Position numbers and translations under genes: made by a program | Assembly (NCBI RefSeq): GCF_030757795.1 | Contig: NZ_JAUQWH010000022.1 | Coordinates: 1-64,000 of the forward strand | Direction: 5' to 3' | Length of the DNA stretch: 64,000 nt | From: Actinoplanes oryzae | GTDB lineage: Bacteria; Actinomycetota; Actinomycetes; Mycobacteriales; Micromonosporaceae | Notes under the pieces: generated by a model | Databases searched by the model: none | What the model saw: only the letters and a program-made list of their open reading frames with translations | Told to the model about the DNA's origin: nothing | Part shown: in pieces, positions 25,076 to 35,378 of the stretch | How positions within the stretch are numbered: position 1 is the first letter of the stretch | Layout of the letters: each line of letters opens with the position of its first letter

Positions 25076-26164
25076 ATGAGTCAGCGAGTCAAGGGTGTCA
25101 TCGCCCGTGCCAAGGGAGCGCCCGTCGAGGTCACCACGATCGTCGTGCCGGATCCCGGTCCGGGCGAGGCGGTCGTACGGGTGCAAGCGTGTGGGGTCTG
25201 TCATACCGACCTGCACTACCGCGAGGGCGGGATCAACGACGAGTTCCCCTTCCTGCTCGGTCACGAGGCCGCGGGGATCGTGGAGTCGGTGGGTGAGGGC
25301 GTCACGGACGTGGTTCCGGGCGACTTCGTCGTGCTCAACTGGCGTGCCGTGTGCGGTGACTGCCGGGCGTGCCGCAAGGGCAAGCCGTGGTACTGCTTCA
25401 ACACGCACAACGCGACCCAGAAGATGACGCTCGAGGACGGCACCGAGCTGAGCCCGGCGCTCGGCATCGGGGCGTTCGTGGAGAAGACGCTCGTGCACGC
25501 CGGACAGTGCACCAAGGTCGACCCGGCGGCGCGGCCGGCGGCGGTCGGCCTGCTGGGCTGCGGTGTCATGGCCGGCATCGGCGCGGCGATCAACACGGGC
25601 GGGGTCACGCGCGGCGACTCGGTCGCGGTCATCGGCTGCGGCGGCGTGGGCGACGGCGCGGTGGCCGGTGCGGCCCTGGCCGGGGCGACGACGATCATCG
25701 CCATCGACACGGACGACCGGAAGCTCGAGTGGGCCCGCAAGTTCGGCGCGACGCACACGATCAACGCCAAGGGCAAGGACGTCGTCGCCGAGGTGCAGGC
25801 CCTGACCGACGGCAACGGCGCGGACGTCGTCGTCGAGGCGGTGGGGCGCCCGGAGACGTACAAGCAGGCCTTCTACGCCCGTGACCTGGCCGGCACGGTG
25901 GTTCTGGTCGGCGTGCCCACCCCGGAGATGACGGTCGAGCTGCCGCTGCTGGACGTCTTCGGGCGCGGCGGGGCGCTGAAGAGCAGCTGGTACGGCGACT
26001 GCCTGCCGACCCGCGACTTCCCGATGCTGACCGAGCTCTACAAGCAGGGCCGGCTGGACCTCGACGCGTTCGTGACCGAGGAGATCCGGCTCGACCAGGT
26101 CGAGGAGGCCTTCGGCAAGATGCACACCGGCGACGTGCTGCGCAGTGTGGTGATCTTCGCATGA
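25076..26164 (+). CDS. mscR: S-(hydroxymethyl)mycothiol dehydrogenase
   Basis: This 362-residue zinc alcohol dehydrogenase of the MSH-dependent formaldehyde dehydrogenase type oxidises S-hydroxymethyl-mycothiol to S-formyl-mycothiol with NAD. It shows catalytic-zinc [14 protein letters not shown] and GHEAAGIV, the four structural-zinc cysteines in [15 protein letters not shown], the NAD-binding GCGGVGDG and [17 protein letters not shown] at 25076 gives the standard [16 protein letters not shown] start. It overlaps the next gene by 4 bp (ATGA), and that gene is the usual metallo-hydrolase partner. Together they form a formaldehyde/NO detoxification module of mycothiol-producing actinobacteria. 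Confidence 0.92.
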   Translation: MSQRVKGVIARAKGAPVEVTTIVVPDPGPGEAVVRVQACGVCHTDLHYREGGINDEFPFLLGHEAAGIVESVGEGVTDVVPGDFVVLNWRAVCGDCRACRKGKPWYCFNTHNATQKMTLEDGTELSPALGIGAFVEKTLVHAGQCTKVDPAARPAAVGLLGCGVMAGIGAAINTGGVTRGDSVAVIGCGGVGDGAVAGAALAGATTIIAIDTDDRKLEWARKFGATHTINAKGKDVVAEVQALTDGNGADVVVEAVGRPETYKQAFYARDLAGTVVLVGVPTPEMTVELPLLDVFGRGGALKSSWYGDCLPTRDFPMLTELYKQGRLDLDAFVTEEIRLDQVEEAFGKMHTGDVLRSVVIFA

Positions 26165-26760
26165 CCGCGAGGATCGATCACGCCGTCACGAGCGGCACGT
26201 TCTCCCTCGACGGGCAGACCTTCGACGTCGACAACAACGTCTGGGTGGTCGGGGACGAGAACGAGGTCGTCGTCATCGACGCCCCGCACTCCGTACAGGA
26301 AATCGTGCAGACGGTCAACGGCCGCAAGGTCGTCGCGATCGTCCTCACCCACGCGCATGACGATCATGTACGCGTGGCGCCCGAGCTGGCCGAGCGGACC
26401 GGCGCCCCGCTGCTGCTGCACCCGGCCGAGGAGCCGCTGTGGCAGCTGACCCACCCGGGCGTGCCGATGCCGCAGGCGCTGGCCGACGGCCAGGAGATCG
26501 CCGTGGCGGGCATCACGCTGAAGGTGCTGCACACGCCGGGGCACAGCCCGGGCGCCATCTGCCTGTACGCCCCCGCGCTGAACAGCGTCTTCACCGGCGA
26601 CACCCTGTTCCAGGGCGGGCCGGGCGCGACCGGGCGCTCCTTCAGCGACCGGCCGACGATCGAGCGGTCGATCAAGGACCGGCTGCTGGCCCTGCCCCCG
26701 GACACCGTGGTGCACACGGGGCACGGCGACGACACCACGATCGGCGCCGAGCAGTTCTGA
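26161..26760 (+). CDS. MBL-fold hydrolase, probable S-formylmycothiol hydrolase
   Basis: This 199-residue metallo-beta-lactamase-fold protein has the zinc motif THAHDDH (~63-69), [20 protein letters not shown] and a final [11 protein letters not shown]. It is translationally coupled to the mycothiol dehydrogenase, a pairing seen throughout actinobacteria. Its likely job is to hydrolyse S-formyl-mycothiol to formate and mycothiol, although glyoxalase II-like activity is also possible. The function rests on gene context and fold; metal ligands appear intact. A perfect bidirectional hairpin follows. Confidence 0.82.
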   Translation: MTARIDHAVTSGTFSLDGQTFDVDNNVWVVGDENEVVVIDAPHSVQEIVQTVNGRKVVAIVLTHAHDDHVRVAPELAERTGAPLLLHPAEEPLWQLTHPGVPMPQALADGQEIAVAGITLKVLHTPGHSPGAICLYAPALNSVFTGDTLFQGGPGATGRSFSDRPTIERSIKDRLLALPPDTVVHTGHGDDTTIGAEQF

Positions 26761-26765
26761 TCAGC

Positions 26766-26792
26766 CCCGGGCCGCCGGCGAGGCGGCCCGGG
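26766..26792. terminator. Bidirectional terminator hairpin between convergent genes
   Basis: An 11-bp perfect stem, CCCGGGCCGCC with GGCGGCCCGGG, has a 5-nt loop. It sits in the 37-bp gap between the MBL gene and the convergent GH63 gene. Confidence 0.7.
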
Positions 26793-26797
26793 AAAGA

Positions 26798-28144
26798 TCA
26801 TGCGGCCCGTGCGTACGCGGGAACCGAGCGGTCCGCGAGCAGGTCGAGCGACAACGCGGCGGTCCAGCTGAAGGTCGGCGCTCCGATGCCCTCCCCGGTC
26901 GTGGGGTGGAAGTACTCGAAGTGGCCCGACCGGTGGATCAGCCGAATCATCGCCGTGCGCAGGTCCTCGGCCTCGTCGCGATAGCCGTGCACCAGCATGC
27001 CGCGGCGCAGCAGCCAGTTGACGTTGATCCAGATCGGCCCGCGCCAATACCTGAGCGTGTCGAAATCGGGCGCGGTGCGGTCGTAGCTCGGCACCGGCAG
27101 GCCCGTCGTCCCGGGCAGCCCGAAACGCTCCGACGCGGCCTCCGCCATGACGGCGGCCGCCTGGTGGTCGGGGAGTCCGGGCAGGAGCAGCGGCACCAGG
27201 CCGCTGACGGTCCGGGCCGGGCTCAGGACGCCCGTACGCACATTGCGCGCGCGGAAGGTTCGCGTCTGCTCGTCCCACAGATGCCGCGAGATCGCGCTCG
27301 TGATCCGCGCGGCGCGCTCGAGGTGCGGGTCGGGATCGGCGCCGACGACGCCCGCGATGTGCACGAGAGCCAGCTCGGCCGCGGCCAGGATCGCGTTGAA
27401 CGACGGGCACTCGACCACGAAGTCGTGCCGCTTCGCCAGCCCGTGGTCCGAGTAGTCGCCGGCCCGGTAGTTGAGGACCAGGCCCAGGTAGCGGGCGTAG
27501 TCGACGTCGGTCGGGCGGTGGGCGGCGTCGGCGACCTCGAGGTCGCGGCGTCGAAAGCGGTCGAGCAGGCCCATGTCGGCGGGGACGTCGGCCATCGCGA
27601 AGTCCCAGGACGGGCTGTTGTCCAGCCCCGACTCCCAGGGGTGCACGATGCTCGCGAGCCCGTCGCCGCCGGCGTCGCGGGCCCCGGCGAGGTAGTCCTG
27701 CTGGGCCACCAGGCGGGGGTAGAGCCAGGCCAGCTCCTCGCGGGCCTCGCGGGCACAGGCCGCGCCGTGGGACGTGGCGCGGCGGTACACCTCCCACGCG
27801 GCGACCGCGTGCAGCGGCGGCTGGACCAGGCCGGTGCTGCCCCGGGCGGCCCGGCCGGCGTACGCGGGAACGTCCCAGAAAGCGGGACCGGGGAAGTAGT
27901 CGCCCTCCGCGGTCTGGGGGTCGAAGACGATGTGCGGCACGCGGCCGTCGGGCCACTGGGCGTCGAAGAGGCTGCGGAGGTCACGCCAGGCGCGCGTCGG
28001 GTTCACGTAGGCGAGACCGATGGCGATGAAGGCGGCGTCCCAGCTCCACTGGTGCGGATAGAGCCGGTGGGACGGGACCATGTGGTCTCCGGCCCAGTTG
28101 GTGTCGAGAACGGCGGCGGCAGATTTCCAGAGATCAGCAGACAT
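26798..28144 (-). CDS. GH63-type glycoside hydrolase, probable glucosylglycerate/mannosylglycerate hydrolase
   Basis: The 448-residue (alpha/alpha)6-barrel protein is close to the GH63 glucosylglycerate hydrolases of actinobacteria. It has AAAVLDTNWAGDHMVPSHRLYPHQWSWDAAFIAIGLAYVNPTRA at the N terminus, HPWESGLDNSPSWDFAM, and WRGPIWINVNWLLRRGML with GEGIGAPTFSWTAAL near the end. These enzymes recycle the compatible solute glucosylglycerate after nitrogen or salt stress. The length is normal. ATG at 28144 is chosen because it gives the usual N terminus; in-frame ATGs up to 28189 lie next to a TATAGAT-like -10. No signal peptide is present. The gene is monocistronic. Confidence 0.78.
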   Translation of the reverse strand: MSADLWKSAAAVLDTNWAGDHMVPSHRLYPHQWSWDAAFIAIGLAYVNPTRAWRDLRSLFDAQWPDGRVPHIVFDPQTAEGDYFPGPAFWDVPAYAGRAARGSTGLVQPPLHAVAAWEVYRRATSHGAACAREAREELAWLYPRLVAQQDYLAGARDAGGDGLASIVHPWESGLDNSPSWDFAMADVPADMGLLDRFRRRDLEVADAAHRPTDVDYARYLGLVLNYRAGDYSDHGLAKRHDFVVECPSFNAILAAAELALVHIAGVVGADPDPHLERAARITSAISRHLWDEQTRTFRARNVRTGVLSPARTVSGLVPLLLPGLPDHQAAAVMAEAASERFGLPGTTGLPVPSYDRTAPDFDTLRYWRGPIWINVNWLLRRGMLVHGYRDEAEDLRTAMIRLIHRSGHFEYFHPTTGEGIGAPTFSWTAALSLDLLADRSVPAYARAA

Positions 28145-28419
28145 ATCCGGGATCAGTGCATCAGGCGGATGGTGCATCGGACAGTGCATCTATCTATAGC
28201 CTTTCCGCCGCGGGCCCTGGCAAACACACGTGATCGGGCGGCCCGCGGCGGGATCAAGAAATGTCAGCAATGCAAACTTCGGCAGGCCGGGGGAGCAGCA
28301 ACGGACCGGCCGGACGGGTCACGCCGGGCGGGCTGTTCGGCCGAGGCGGGTCAGCTTCGGAGTTCGATTGTGCCGCCAGCTGGGGGCACTCGGGACAAAA
28401 GCCGTGAAACTGGGATGGG

Positions 28420-29490
28420 TCAGCCGGCGCTGAGGTCCAGCCACAGCCGGCTGCGGCGCCCGGGGAGATAGGGCGAGTCGAGCCGCTTGGCCACGACCCC
28501 GCCGAGCCCCTGCGCTCGGGCGGTGTCGAGGGCGAACTCGCCGCCGCCTGGGAAGAACGGCGGGGTCTGCCAGTTGTCGCCGGTCAGGCCCAGCCCGTCG
28601 AGCAGCTCGCGTCGCTCGGTGTAGCGGAGCAGCTCCACCGTCGAGCGCCCCTCCAGCCACAACACGTCGTAGAGGAGCAGGTGGACCGGGGTGCGCTCGG
28701 CCATCCGGCGGGCGGCGCCCGAGTCGCGCGGTGCCTTGCGCCGCTCCAGCAGCCCCGGGGCGATCCGGCCGCCGTCGAAGGTGACGATCTCCCCGTCGAG
28801 CAGGGCCTCGACGGGGGCGAGGGCCGGTCCGAGGGCGCGCAGCTCGGGGTACCACGAGGTGACGTCCACGCCGTCGGCGTCGGTGAGGCGGACGCGGCCG
28901 CCCGAGACCGCGGTCAGGGTGCGGCGGCCGGCCCAGCGGAGCTCGTACCCCCAGTCGTGGTCGTCGGGCGGCAGGCCGGACACCCGGGTGGGCAGCATGG
29001 GCGCGACCGAGTCGGGCATGGTCTCCCACCCGGGCTCCGGCGGGTCCATCCGCCGGACCATCCAGTCCTGGCCGCCGGTCTGGAAGAAGACGTAGCGCCC
29101 GGACGTCCGGTCACCGTGGAACGTGACGCCTATCTCGTCGTCGCGCCACTTGTCGGCCTCGTAGCTGCCGCGGTCGTGGATGGTCATGCGCCCGCCGCCG
29201 TACTCGCCGGCCGGGATGTCGCCGCTGAACTCCAGGTATTCCAGCGGGTGGTCCTCGGTGTGCTTGGCCAGGTGGTTGCGGCCGCGGTCGCGCGGCAGCC
29301 CGCGCGGGACCGCGAAGGAGACCAGGACGCCGTCGCGCTCGAGCCGGACGTCCCAGTGCAGGCTGCGGGCGTGGTGCTGCTGGATGACGAAGCGCCTGCG
29401 GTCCGTCGGCCGCGGCCTCTCCCCGGGTACGGGCTCCGGGGTGCGCCGCGCGTTCCGCTTGCTCCGATATTCGTCCAGCCGGTCGGCCAT
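28420..29490 (-). CDS. LigD-like 3'-phosphoesterase with degenerate ATP-dependent DNA ligase domain
   Basis: Residues ~20-145 form a LigD-type 3'-phosphoesterase: FVIQQHHARSLHWDVRLE, SFAVPRGLP, DHPLEYLEFSGDIPAGEYGGG. Residues ~175-356 resemble a DNA ligase adenylation domain, but motif I, normally E-x-K-x-DG, reads YELRWAGRRTL. The catalytic Lys is therefore replaced by Arg and the DG by AG. LLDGEIVTFDG (motif III) and GVVAKRLDSPYLPGRRS (motif IV) remain, while the motif V lysines are gone and no OB domain follows. It may trim 3' ends for NHEJ without ligating. ATG at 29490 is chosen at the start of MADRLDEYRSKRN. No ku gene is nearby. Confidence 0.8.
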   Translation of the reverse strand: MADRLDEYRSKRNARRTPEPVPGERPRPTDRRRFVIQQHHARSLHWDVRLERDGVLVSFAVPRGLPRDRGRNHLAKHTEDHPLEYLEFSGDIPAGEYGGGRMTIHDRGSYEADKWRDDEIGVTFHGDRTSGRYVFFQTGGQDWMVRRMDPPEPGWETMPDSVAPMLPTRVSGLPPDDHDWGYELRWAGRRTLTAVSGGRVRLTDADGVDVTSWYPELRALGPALAPVEALLDGEIVTFDGGRIAPGLLERRKAPRDSGAARRMAERTPVHLLLYDVLWLEGRSTVELLRYTERRELLDGLGLTGDNWQTPPFFPGGGEFALDTARAQGLGGVVAKRLDSPYLPGRRSRLWLDLSAG

Positions 29491-29561
29491 CCGTCGATTC
29501 TTCGCCCGACTTACACCGTTGTCATTCCGGGAGTGTCGTACCCCCGTGCCAGGCTCGTCCC

Positions 29562-30239
29562 ATGTACGCCGAACGAGGCACCCGCCTCCCGCACGTGCTC
29601 GCCTGGCGCAGCGTCGTGGAGCCCGGCGCGCGGCCGGCACGCATCCTGCCGGACGGCTGCATGGACGTGATCTGGCAGGAGGGGCGCGTCTTCGTGGCCG
29701 GTCCCGACACGACGGCCCAGGTCGGCGGGCCGGCGCCCCCGGCGGGCACGCGCTTCTTCGCCGTGCGCTTCGCGGCCGGCACCGGCCCGGGCGTCCTCGG
29801 CCTGCCCGCCGACGAGCTCACCGACCGGCAGGTCCCGCTGGACGCCCTGGTGCCGGGCGCCGACAGCCGCCGGATCGCCGAGGCCGCGGATCCGCTCGCG
29901 GTGCTCATGGAGTTCGTCACACGCCGCTGGCAGCCGCCCGACAGGACCATGGTCGCCGTCCACGCCGCGGCCCGCGCGGGCCGGCCGGTCGCCGCGATCG
30001 CCGACTCGAGCGGCCTCAGCGCGCGGCAGCTGCAACGCCGGGTCACCACCGCTTTCGGGTACGCACCCAAGACGCTGGCCCGGATCCTGCGGCTGCAACG
30101 GGCGCTGCCGCTCGCTCGGGCCGGCCGGCCGTTCGCCGAGGTGGCCGCCGCGGCGGGCTATGCCGACCAGGCGCACCTGTCCCGCGAGGTCAAGGCGTTG
30201 TCGGGCGTTCCGCTCGGCGCCCTGCTCCGCTCCTCATGA
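29562..30239 (+). CDS. AraC-family regulator with DUF6597-type N-terminal domain
   Basis: The 225-residue regulator has an N-terminal beta-rich domain with LPDGCMDVIWQEGRVFVAGPD, typical of the DUF6597/AraC architecture. The C-terminal two-helix-turn-helix domain (~140-225) includes AIADSSGLSARQLQRRVTTAFGYAPKTLARILRLQRAL and VAAAAGYADQAHLSREVKALSGVPLGAL. It is divergent from the LigD-like gene across 71 bp and precedes the FAD monooxygenase by 147 bp. Target genes are not evident. A CAGGCT element six bases before the ATG could be a leaderless -10. Confidence 0.87.
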   Translation: MYAERGTRLPHVLAWRSVVEPGARPARILPDGCMDVIWQEGRVFVAGPDTTAQVGGPAPPAGTRFFAVRFAAGTGPGVLGLPADELTDRQVPLDALVPGADSRRIAEAADPLAVLMEFVTRRWQPPDRTMVAVHAAARAGRPVAAIADSSGLSARQLQRRVTTAFGYAPKTLARILRLQRALPLARAGRPFAEVAAAAGYADQAHLSREVKALSGVPLGALLRSS

Positions 30240-30386
30240 GACGTGCGAGCCATGCGAAGTGGAGCGACGCGCTTTAGGTCTGAACATTTCGGACGGGAAG
30301 CGATTCATGGGTTCCGTGTTCCCGGTGGCGCCCGGTAGTGTCTTGGCTCCGACGCGTATCGGCCACCCCTCGGAGGCGTTGCTGCG

Positions 30387-31496
30387 ATGACTCTGCGCAT
30401 CCTCGTCGTGGGCGCCGGGATCAGTGGTCTCGCCGCTGCCAGGGGCCTGCGAGTCGCCGGCTTCCGCCCGCACGTGGTGGAGGAGCTGCCCGCCACGATG
30501 GTTCCCGGCGCCGGCATCTTCCTGCCCGGCAACGCCGCCCGCGCGCTGCGCATGCTGGGGCTCGACGCCCCGCTGCGCCCGCTCGGCCACCTCATCTTCC
30601 GCCAGGTCTTCCAGGACGCCGGTGGCGCCGAGCTCTTCGAGCTGGACGCCGCCGCGCTGTGGGCCGGCGTCGGCGAGTCCCGGGCGCTGTCCCGCGCCGA
30701 CCTGCAGCAGGTCCTGCTCACCGGGGTCGGCGGCGAGGTCAGCTACGAGACCGCCGTGCGTGACCTCGATCTCACGGGCGGGGCCGCGAAGGTGGAGTTC
30801 GGCGACGGCTCGGTCGCGGAGTACGACCTGGTCGTCGGGGCCGACGGCCGGCGCTCGATGATCCGCGACAAGGCCGGGCTGGGTGGCCCGGCGACCCCGA
30901 CGGGCCAGATCGTCTACCGCAGCGTGGTGGCGGGCGGCCCGGCGCTCAGCGACTGGACGGCGCTGCTCGGGGACAGGTCACAGTTCGTCGCCATGCCCAT
31001 GGGCGGCCGGCGGCTCTACTGCTACGCGGAGGAGAGCGTCGACCCCGGCACCCCGAACCCGGCCGATCCCGTCGCCCGGCTCCGCGAGGTGTTCGGCGGC
31101 TTCGGCGGGTGCGTGCCCGCCGTGCTCGACGCGGTGGAGAAGGTTCAGGTCGCCCGGACCGACGAGGTCGTCGTCGAGCGCTACTCGCAGGGGCCCGTGC
31201 TCCTCGTCGGTGATGCCGGACACGCCACCGCCCCGACGCTCGCCCAGGGGGCCGCCCTCGCCTTCGAGGACGCGGTGGTGCTCGGCGAGGTGCTCAAGGC
31301 GGCCGGCGGGGACGTGGCGGTGGCGCTGCGGGCGTACGAAGATCGTCGCCGGGGGCGGTGTGAGCAGGTGCGGGAGCGGACACACGAGCGGGATTCGACC
31401 CGTGACGTGCCGCCCGCCGAGCGTGACCCTATGCTTCGGAGCCGGGGACAAGAGATCTTCACCGGGCACTACCGCGCGCTGGTGGAGGCTTTCTAG
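30387..31496 (+). CDS. FAD-dependent monooxygenase (PHBH-type)
   Basis: This is a 369-residue group A flavin monooxygenase. It has the dinucleotide-binding [15 protein letters not shown] (~6-20), the DG motif [16 protein letters not shown] (~155), and the second FAD motif [26 protein letters not shown] (~270-295). The enzymes hydroxylate aromatic or other substrates with NAD(P)H and oxygen. The substrate here is unknown, and no biosynthetic cluster surrounds it. The ATG is preceded by CGGAGG at good spacing. A TAGTGT -10-like element lies ~50 bp upstream. Confidence 0.85.
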   Translation: MTLRILVVGAGISGLAAARGLRVAGFRPHVVEELPATMVPGAGIFLPGNAARALRMLGLDAPLRPLGHLIFRQVFQDAGGAELFELDAAALWAGVGESRALSRADLQQVLLTGVGGEVSYETAVRDLDLTGGAAKVEFGDGSVAEYDLVVGADGRRSMIRDKAGLGGPATPTGQIVYRSVVAGGPALSDWTALLGDRSQFVAMPMGGRRLYCYAEESVDPGTPNPADPVARLREVFGGFGGCVPAVLDAVEKVQVARTDEVVVERYSQGPVLLVGDAGHATAPTLAQGAALAFEDAVVLGEVLKAAGGDVAVALRAYEDRRRGRCEQVRERTHERDSTRDVPPAERDPMLRSRGQEIFTGHYRALVEAF

Positions 31497-31617
31497 ACCA
31501 GGGTGCTCTTTGGTCACCCCGCGCCCGCCGGAGGTCGGTGGGGGACTATTCTGCCTGCGAGGTACGCCTTTCACTCGGGTGTACGCAGTGGGACGAACGA
31601 GACACCGGAGGCTATCC

Positions 31618-33372
31618 GTGACGACCGTGGCGCCTAAGCCGGTAGTTACGCGGCCGTGGCCGGTCCGGCGACAGGTCAAGGGTTCCGCCCTCGCGCGGAT
31701 CATCCGGACCACGGACGCGAAGCAGATCGGGATCATGTACATGATCACCGCCTTCGTGTTCTACATGCTGGGCGGTCTGATGGCGCTGCTCATGCGGACG
31801 GAGCTGGCCCGGCCGGGCATGCAGCTGTTGTCCCCGGAGCAGTACAACCAGCTGTTCACGATGCACGGCACGATCATGCTGCTGTTCTTCGCGACGCCGA
31901 TCGTGTTCGCCTTCGCGAACTTCCTGATCCCGATCCAGATCGGCGCGCCCGACGTGTCGTTCCCTCGGCTCAACGCGTTCGCGTACTGGCTCTACCTGTT
32001 CGGCGGCACGATCACCATCAGCGGGTTCCTGACCCCGGGCGGCGCCGCCGACTTCGGCTGGTTCGCGTACACGCCGCTGAGCGACTCCCTGCACTCGCCG
32101 GGCGTCGGCGGCAACATGTGGGTCGTGGGCCTCGCGCTCTCCGGCCTCGGCACCATCCTCGGTGGCGTCAACATCATCACCACGGTGATCACGCTGCGCG
32201 CGCCGGGCATGACGATGTTCCGCATGCCGATCCTCACCTGGAACATCCTGGTGACGATGCTCCTGGTGATCATGGTCTTCCCGTTCTTCGCGGCGGCCCT
32301 GTTCGCCCTGGCGGCCGACCGCGTCCTCGGCGCGCACGTCTTCGACGTGGACACCGGCGGCCCGATGCTGTGGCAGCACCTCTTCTGGTTCTTCGGCCAC
32401 CCCGAGGTCTACATCGTCGCGCTGCCGTTCTTCGGCATCATCACCGAGGTCATCCCGGTCTTCAGCCGCAAGCCCGTCTTCGGCTACAAGGGCCTGGTCG
32501 GCGCGACCCTGCTGATCGCGGCCCTGTCCATGAGCGTGTGGGCGCACCACATGTTCGTGACCGGCCAGGTGCTGCTGCCGTTCTTCAGCTTCCTGAGCTT
32601 CCTCATCGCGGTCCCGACCGGCATGAAGTTCTTCGTGTGGATCGGCACGATGTGGCGCGGCCAGATCAGCTTCGAGACGCCGATGCTCTTCGCGATCGGC
32701 TTCCTGATCACGTTCCTCTTCGGTGGCCTGTCCGGCGTGCTCCTCGCGGCGCCGCCGATCGACTTCCACGTCTCCGACTCGTACTTCGTCATCGCGCACT
32801 TCCACTACGTGCTCTTCGGCACGATCGTGTTCGCGGTGTTCTCGGGCATCTACTTCTGGTTCCCGAAGATGTTCGGCCGGATGCTCGACGAGCGCCTGGG
32901 CAAGATCCACTTCTGGCTCACGTTCATCGGCTTCCACGCGACGTTCCTGGTCCAGCACTGGCTCGGCGCCGAGGGCATGCCCCGCCGCTACGCGGACTAC
33001 CTGCCGAGCGACGGCTTCACGTTCCTCAACACGTTCTCGACCATCGGGTCGTTCGTGCTGGGTGCCTCGACGCTGCCGTTCATCTACAACGTCTGGAAGT
33101 CCTACCGCGTCGGCCAGCTCGTCACGGTGGACGACCCGTGGGGCGCCGGCAACTCGCTGGAGTGGGCGACCTCCTCGCCGCCCCCGCTCCGCAACTTCGA
33201 CAAGATGCCGCGCATCCGCTCCGAGCGGCCGGCCTTCGACGCGAAGTACCCGGAGCTCGCCGCGGGCGACCAGTCCATCGCCGGCCCGCCCGAGGGTGGT
33301 GCCCGCCCGCTGACTTCCGAGTCCGACGGCGGCGCGACCTACAAGGAAGACCTCAGCGACCGCAAGAAGTAA
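31618..33372 (+). CDS. ctaD: Cytochrome c oxidase subunit I
   Basis: The 584-residue haem-copper oxidase subunit I has about 12 helices. It carries the haem a ligand region [15 protein letters not shown], the CuB/Tyr helix [14 protein letters not shown], the paired histidines of WAHHMFVTG, and the binuclear-centre/haem ligands [11 protein letters not shown]. It is the membrane core of the aa3 terminal oxidase that reduces oxygen and pumps protons. The GTG start has GGAGG seven bases upstream; frames extending further upstream are not coding. The extended C-terminal tail ([16 protein letters not shown]...) is usual in actinobacteria. It stands apart from other cta genes, as is common in the phylum. 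Confidence 0.97.
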   Translation: MTTVAPKPVVTRPWPVRRQVKGSALARIIRTTDAKQIGIMYMITAFVFYMLGGLMALLMRTELARPGMQLLSPEQYNQLFTMHGTIMLLFFATPIVFAFANFLIPIQIGAPDVSFPRLNAFAYWLYLFGGTITISGFLTPGGAADFGWFAYTPLSDSLHSPGVGGNMWVVGLALSGLGTILGGVNIITTVITLRAPGMTMFRMPILTWNILVTMLLVIMVFPFFAAALFALAADRVLGAHVFDVDTGGPMLWQHLFWFFGHPEVYIVALPFFGIITEVIPVFSRKPVFGYKGLVGATLLIAALSMSVWAHHMFVTGQVLLPFFSFLSFLIAVPTGMKFFVWIGTMWRGQISFETPMLFAIGFLITFLFGGLSGVLLAAPPIDFHVSDSYFVIAHFHYVLFGTIVFAVFSGIYFWFPKMFGRMLDERLGKIHFWLTFIGFHATFLVQHWLGAEGMPRRYADYLPSDGFTFLNTFSTIGSFVLGASTLPFIYNVWKSYRVGQLVTVDDPWGAGNSLEWATSSPPPLRNFDKMPRIRSERPAFDAKYPELAAGDQSIAGPPEGGARPLTSESDGGATYKEDLSDRKK

Positions 33373-33386
33373 CCAACCGCACTGAG

Positions 33387-33422
33387 CTGGCCCGGTCCCC
33401 CTGGGGATCGGGCCAGTTTTTT
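33387..33422 (+). terminator. Rho-independent terminator of ctaD
   Basis: A 14-bp stem, CTGGCCCGGTCCCC with GGGGATCGGGCCAG (one G-U pair), has a 2-base apex and is followed by six T residues. It begins 14 bp after the ctaD stop. Confidence 0.93.
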
Positions 33423-33557
33423 GTGTCCGTACAGCACCGGCCGGGATCCGGAGGGGATAAAGCGGACGACGGCCCACACGGGCCCATGTCATGGTGGGGC
33501 GCCGCGGGAAGTGTCGTACCCGGGGTGGAGACTGTCGGCCGGAGGTGAGGACCGCAC

Positions 33558-34790
33558 ATGACTTTGACGCCTTACCGGGAGACGCTCGCCCTGCGCGGCA
33601 TCAAGTCGTTGCTGATCGTGGCGACGCTGGCTCGGATCCCGATCACGGCGGGCACCGTGACGCTGACCCTGCACGTCACGCTCGACCTCGGTCTGGGCTA
33701 CGGCGCGGCGGGGCTCGTGGGTGCCCTCTTCACGATCGGCAGCTCGCTCGGCGCCCCGGCGATGGGCCGGATCACCGACCGGCGAGGGCTGCGTCCCGTG
33801 CTGGTGCTCACCACCGTCGCCGAGGTCACCTTCTGGACCTCGGCGCAGGCCCTGCCCTACTGGGCGCTGCTCGTCGCGGCCCTGCTCGGCGGCTTCCTGA
33901 CGCTGCCCGCCTTCGCCGTCGCCCGCCAGTCGATCGCCGCGCTGGCGCCCGAGTCGCACCGGCTGCCCGCGTTCGCGCTCGATTCGATCACCACCGAGCT
34001 GTCGTTCATGTCCGGCCCGGCCCTCGGCGTGCTCGTCAGCACCACGGCGGGCCCGCGCGTGGCGATGCTCGCGGTCGGCGGCGGCATCCTGCTGTCCGGC
34101 ATCGGGCTGTTCCTGCTGAACCCGCCCATCCGCGCCCACGACGAGGCGCCCCTCGCCGCCGGTGAGCGGATCCCGCGGCGCTCGTGGCTGCGCCCCCGGC
34201 TCGTCGCCGTCCTGGCGATCAGCAGTGCGGCGACCCTGGTCCTGAGCGGGACCGACGTGGCCGTGGTGGCGGTGCTGCGCGAGTCCGGGGAGGTCGCCTG
34301 GACGGGCGCGGTGCTCTCGTTGTGGGCGGTCTATTCGCTGGCGGGCGGCTTCGCCTACGGGACGGTCCGCAACGGTCTGCCGCCGCTCGCCCTGCTGTTC
34401 CCCATGGCGCTGCTGACCATCCCGGTGGGGCTGGCCGGCGGCCACTGGTGGCTGCTCGCCGTCCTGCTCCTCCCGGCCGGCGCCCTGTGCGCGCCCCTGA
34501 TCACCGCCACCGCCGACGCGGTCAGCCGCCTCACCCCGGCCGGCGCCCGCGGTGAGGCCATGGGCTGGCACAACTCGTCCCTGACCGTCGGCGTGGCCCT
34601 GGGCGCGCCGCTCGCCGGCCTCGCCATGGACACGATCTCGCCGGCGTGGGGCTTCGTGACGGTGGGCGGGATCGGTGCCCTCATCGCGATCGCCGTCCTC
34701 CCGATCGAGCTCCGTCGCCGCCGCGAGGAGAGCAAGCTCGCCGCGACGGCGCCGACGACGGCGTCCCAGCTGACCGACGCGGCGGTCTAG
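33558..34790 (+). CDS. MFS transporter
   Basis: This 410-residue, roughly 12-helix major facilitator protein has the loop 2-3 motif GRITDRRGLRPVLVL and a C-terminal half with GWHNSSLTVGVALGAPLAGLAMD. It resembles small-molecule exporters. The ATG has GGAGGTGAGG ten bases upstream. The gene ends tail-to-tail with pncA, the two TAG stop codons sharing one CTAG. Its substrate is unknown. Confidence 0.85.
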   Translation: MTLTPYRETLALRGIKSLLIVATLARIPITAGTVTLTLHVTLDLGLGYGAAGLVGALFTIGSSLGAPAMGRITDRRGLRPVLVLTTVAEVTFWTSAQALPYWALLVAALLGGFLTLPAFAVARQSIAALAPESHRLPAFALDSITTELSFMSGPALGVLVSTTAGPRVAMLAVGGGILLSGIGLFLLNPPIRAHDEAPLAAGERIPRRSWLRPRLVAVLAISSAATLVLSGTDVAVVAVLRESGEVAWTGAVLSLWAVYSLAGGFAYGTVRNGLPPLALLFPMALLTIPVGLAGGHWWLLAVLLLPAGALCAPLITATADAVSRLTPAGARGEAMGWHNSSLTVGVALGAPLAGLAMDTISPAWGFVTVGGIGALIAIAVLPIELRRRREESKLAATAPTTASQLTDAAV

Positions 34791-35368
34791 GAGGCGACGA
34801 CGACGGGCTTGCCGACCGTTTCGACCGAGGCGGCGCCGAACTGCTCCAGCGCCGATGCCGTCGTCGCCTCGGCCACGCCCGCCGTGAGGTCGAGCAGGAC
34901 CGTCGTGGCGAAGCCGGCGGACGCGGCGTCCAGGGCGGTGGCGCGTACGCAATGGTCGGTGGCGATGCCGACCACGTCCACCGACGTCACGTCGCGGGCC
35001 CGCAGCCAGTCGGTCAGGGTCTCGCCCTCGGTGGTGTGCCCCTCGAAGCCCGAGTAGGCCGCCGCGTGCTCACCCTTGTGGAAGACGGCCTCGACGTGCG
35101 ACGTGACCAGCGCCGGGTGGAACTCCGAGCCGGCCGTGCCGACCACGCAGTGCGCGGGCCAGGTGTCGACATAGTCGGGGTGCGTGCTGAAGTGCGCGCC
35201 CGGGTCGACGTGGTAGTCCTTCGTCGCGACGACGTGGTCCCACCGGCCGTCCGATGCGGCGAGCGCCGACGAGATGGCCGCGGCCACGCCCGCCCCGCCG
35301 CCGACGGCGAGGGAGCCGCCTTCGCAGAAGTCGTTCTGGACGTCGACGATGATGAGAGCCTTCGACAT
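34787..35368 (-). CDS. pncA: Nicotinamidase
   Basis: This 193-residue isochorismatase-fold amidase converts nicotinamide to nicotinate in NAD salvage. The catalytic triad is visible: Asp9 in ALIIVDVQNDFCEGG, Lys in AVFHKGEHAAAYSGF and Cys in VVGIATDHCVRATA. Metal-site residues are in DYHVDPGAHFS. It follows pncB by 10 bp on the same strand with AAAGGTCC before the ATG, so nicotinamide is deamidated and then ribosylated by one operon. Proteins of this type also activate pyrazinamide. Confidence 0.93.
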   Translation of the reverse strand: MSKALIIVDVQNDFCEGGSLAVGGGAGVAAAISSALAASDGRWDHVVATKDYHVDPGAHFSTHPDYVDTWPAHCVVGTAGSEFHPALVTSHVEAVFHKGEHAAAYSGFEGHTTEGETLTDWLRARDVTSVDVVGIATDHCVRATALDAASAGFATTVLLDLTAGVAEATTASALEQFGAASVETVGKPVVVAS

Positions 35369-35378
35369 GACGGACCTT

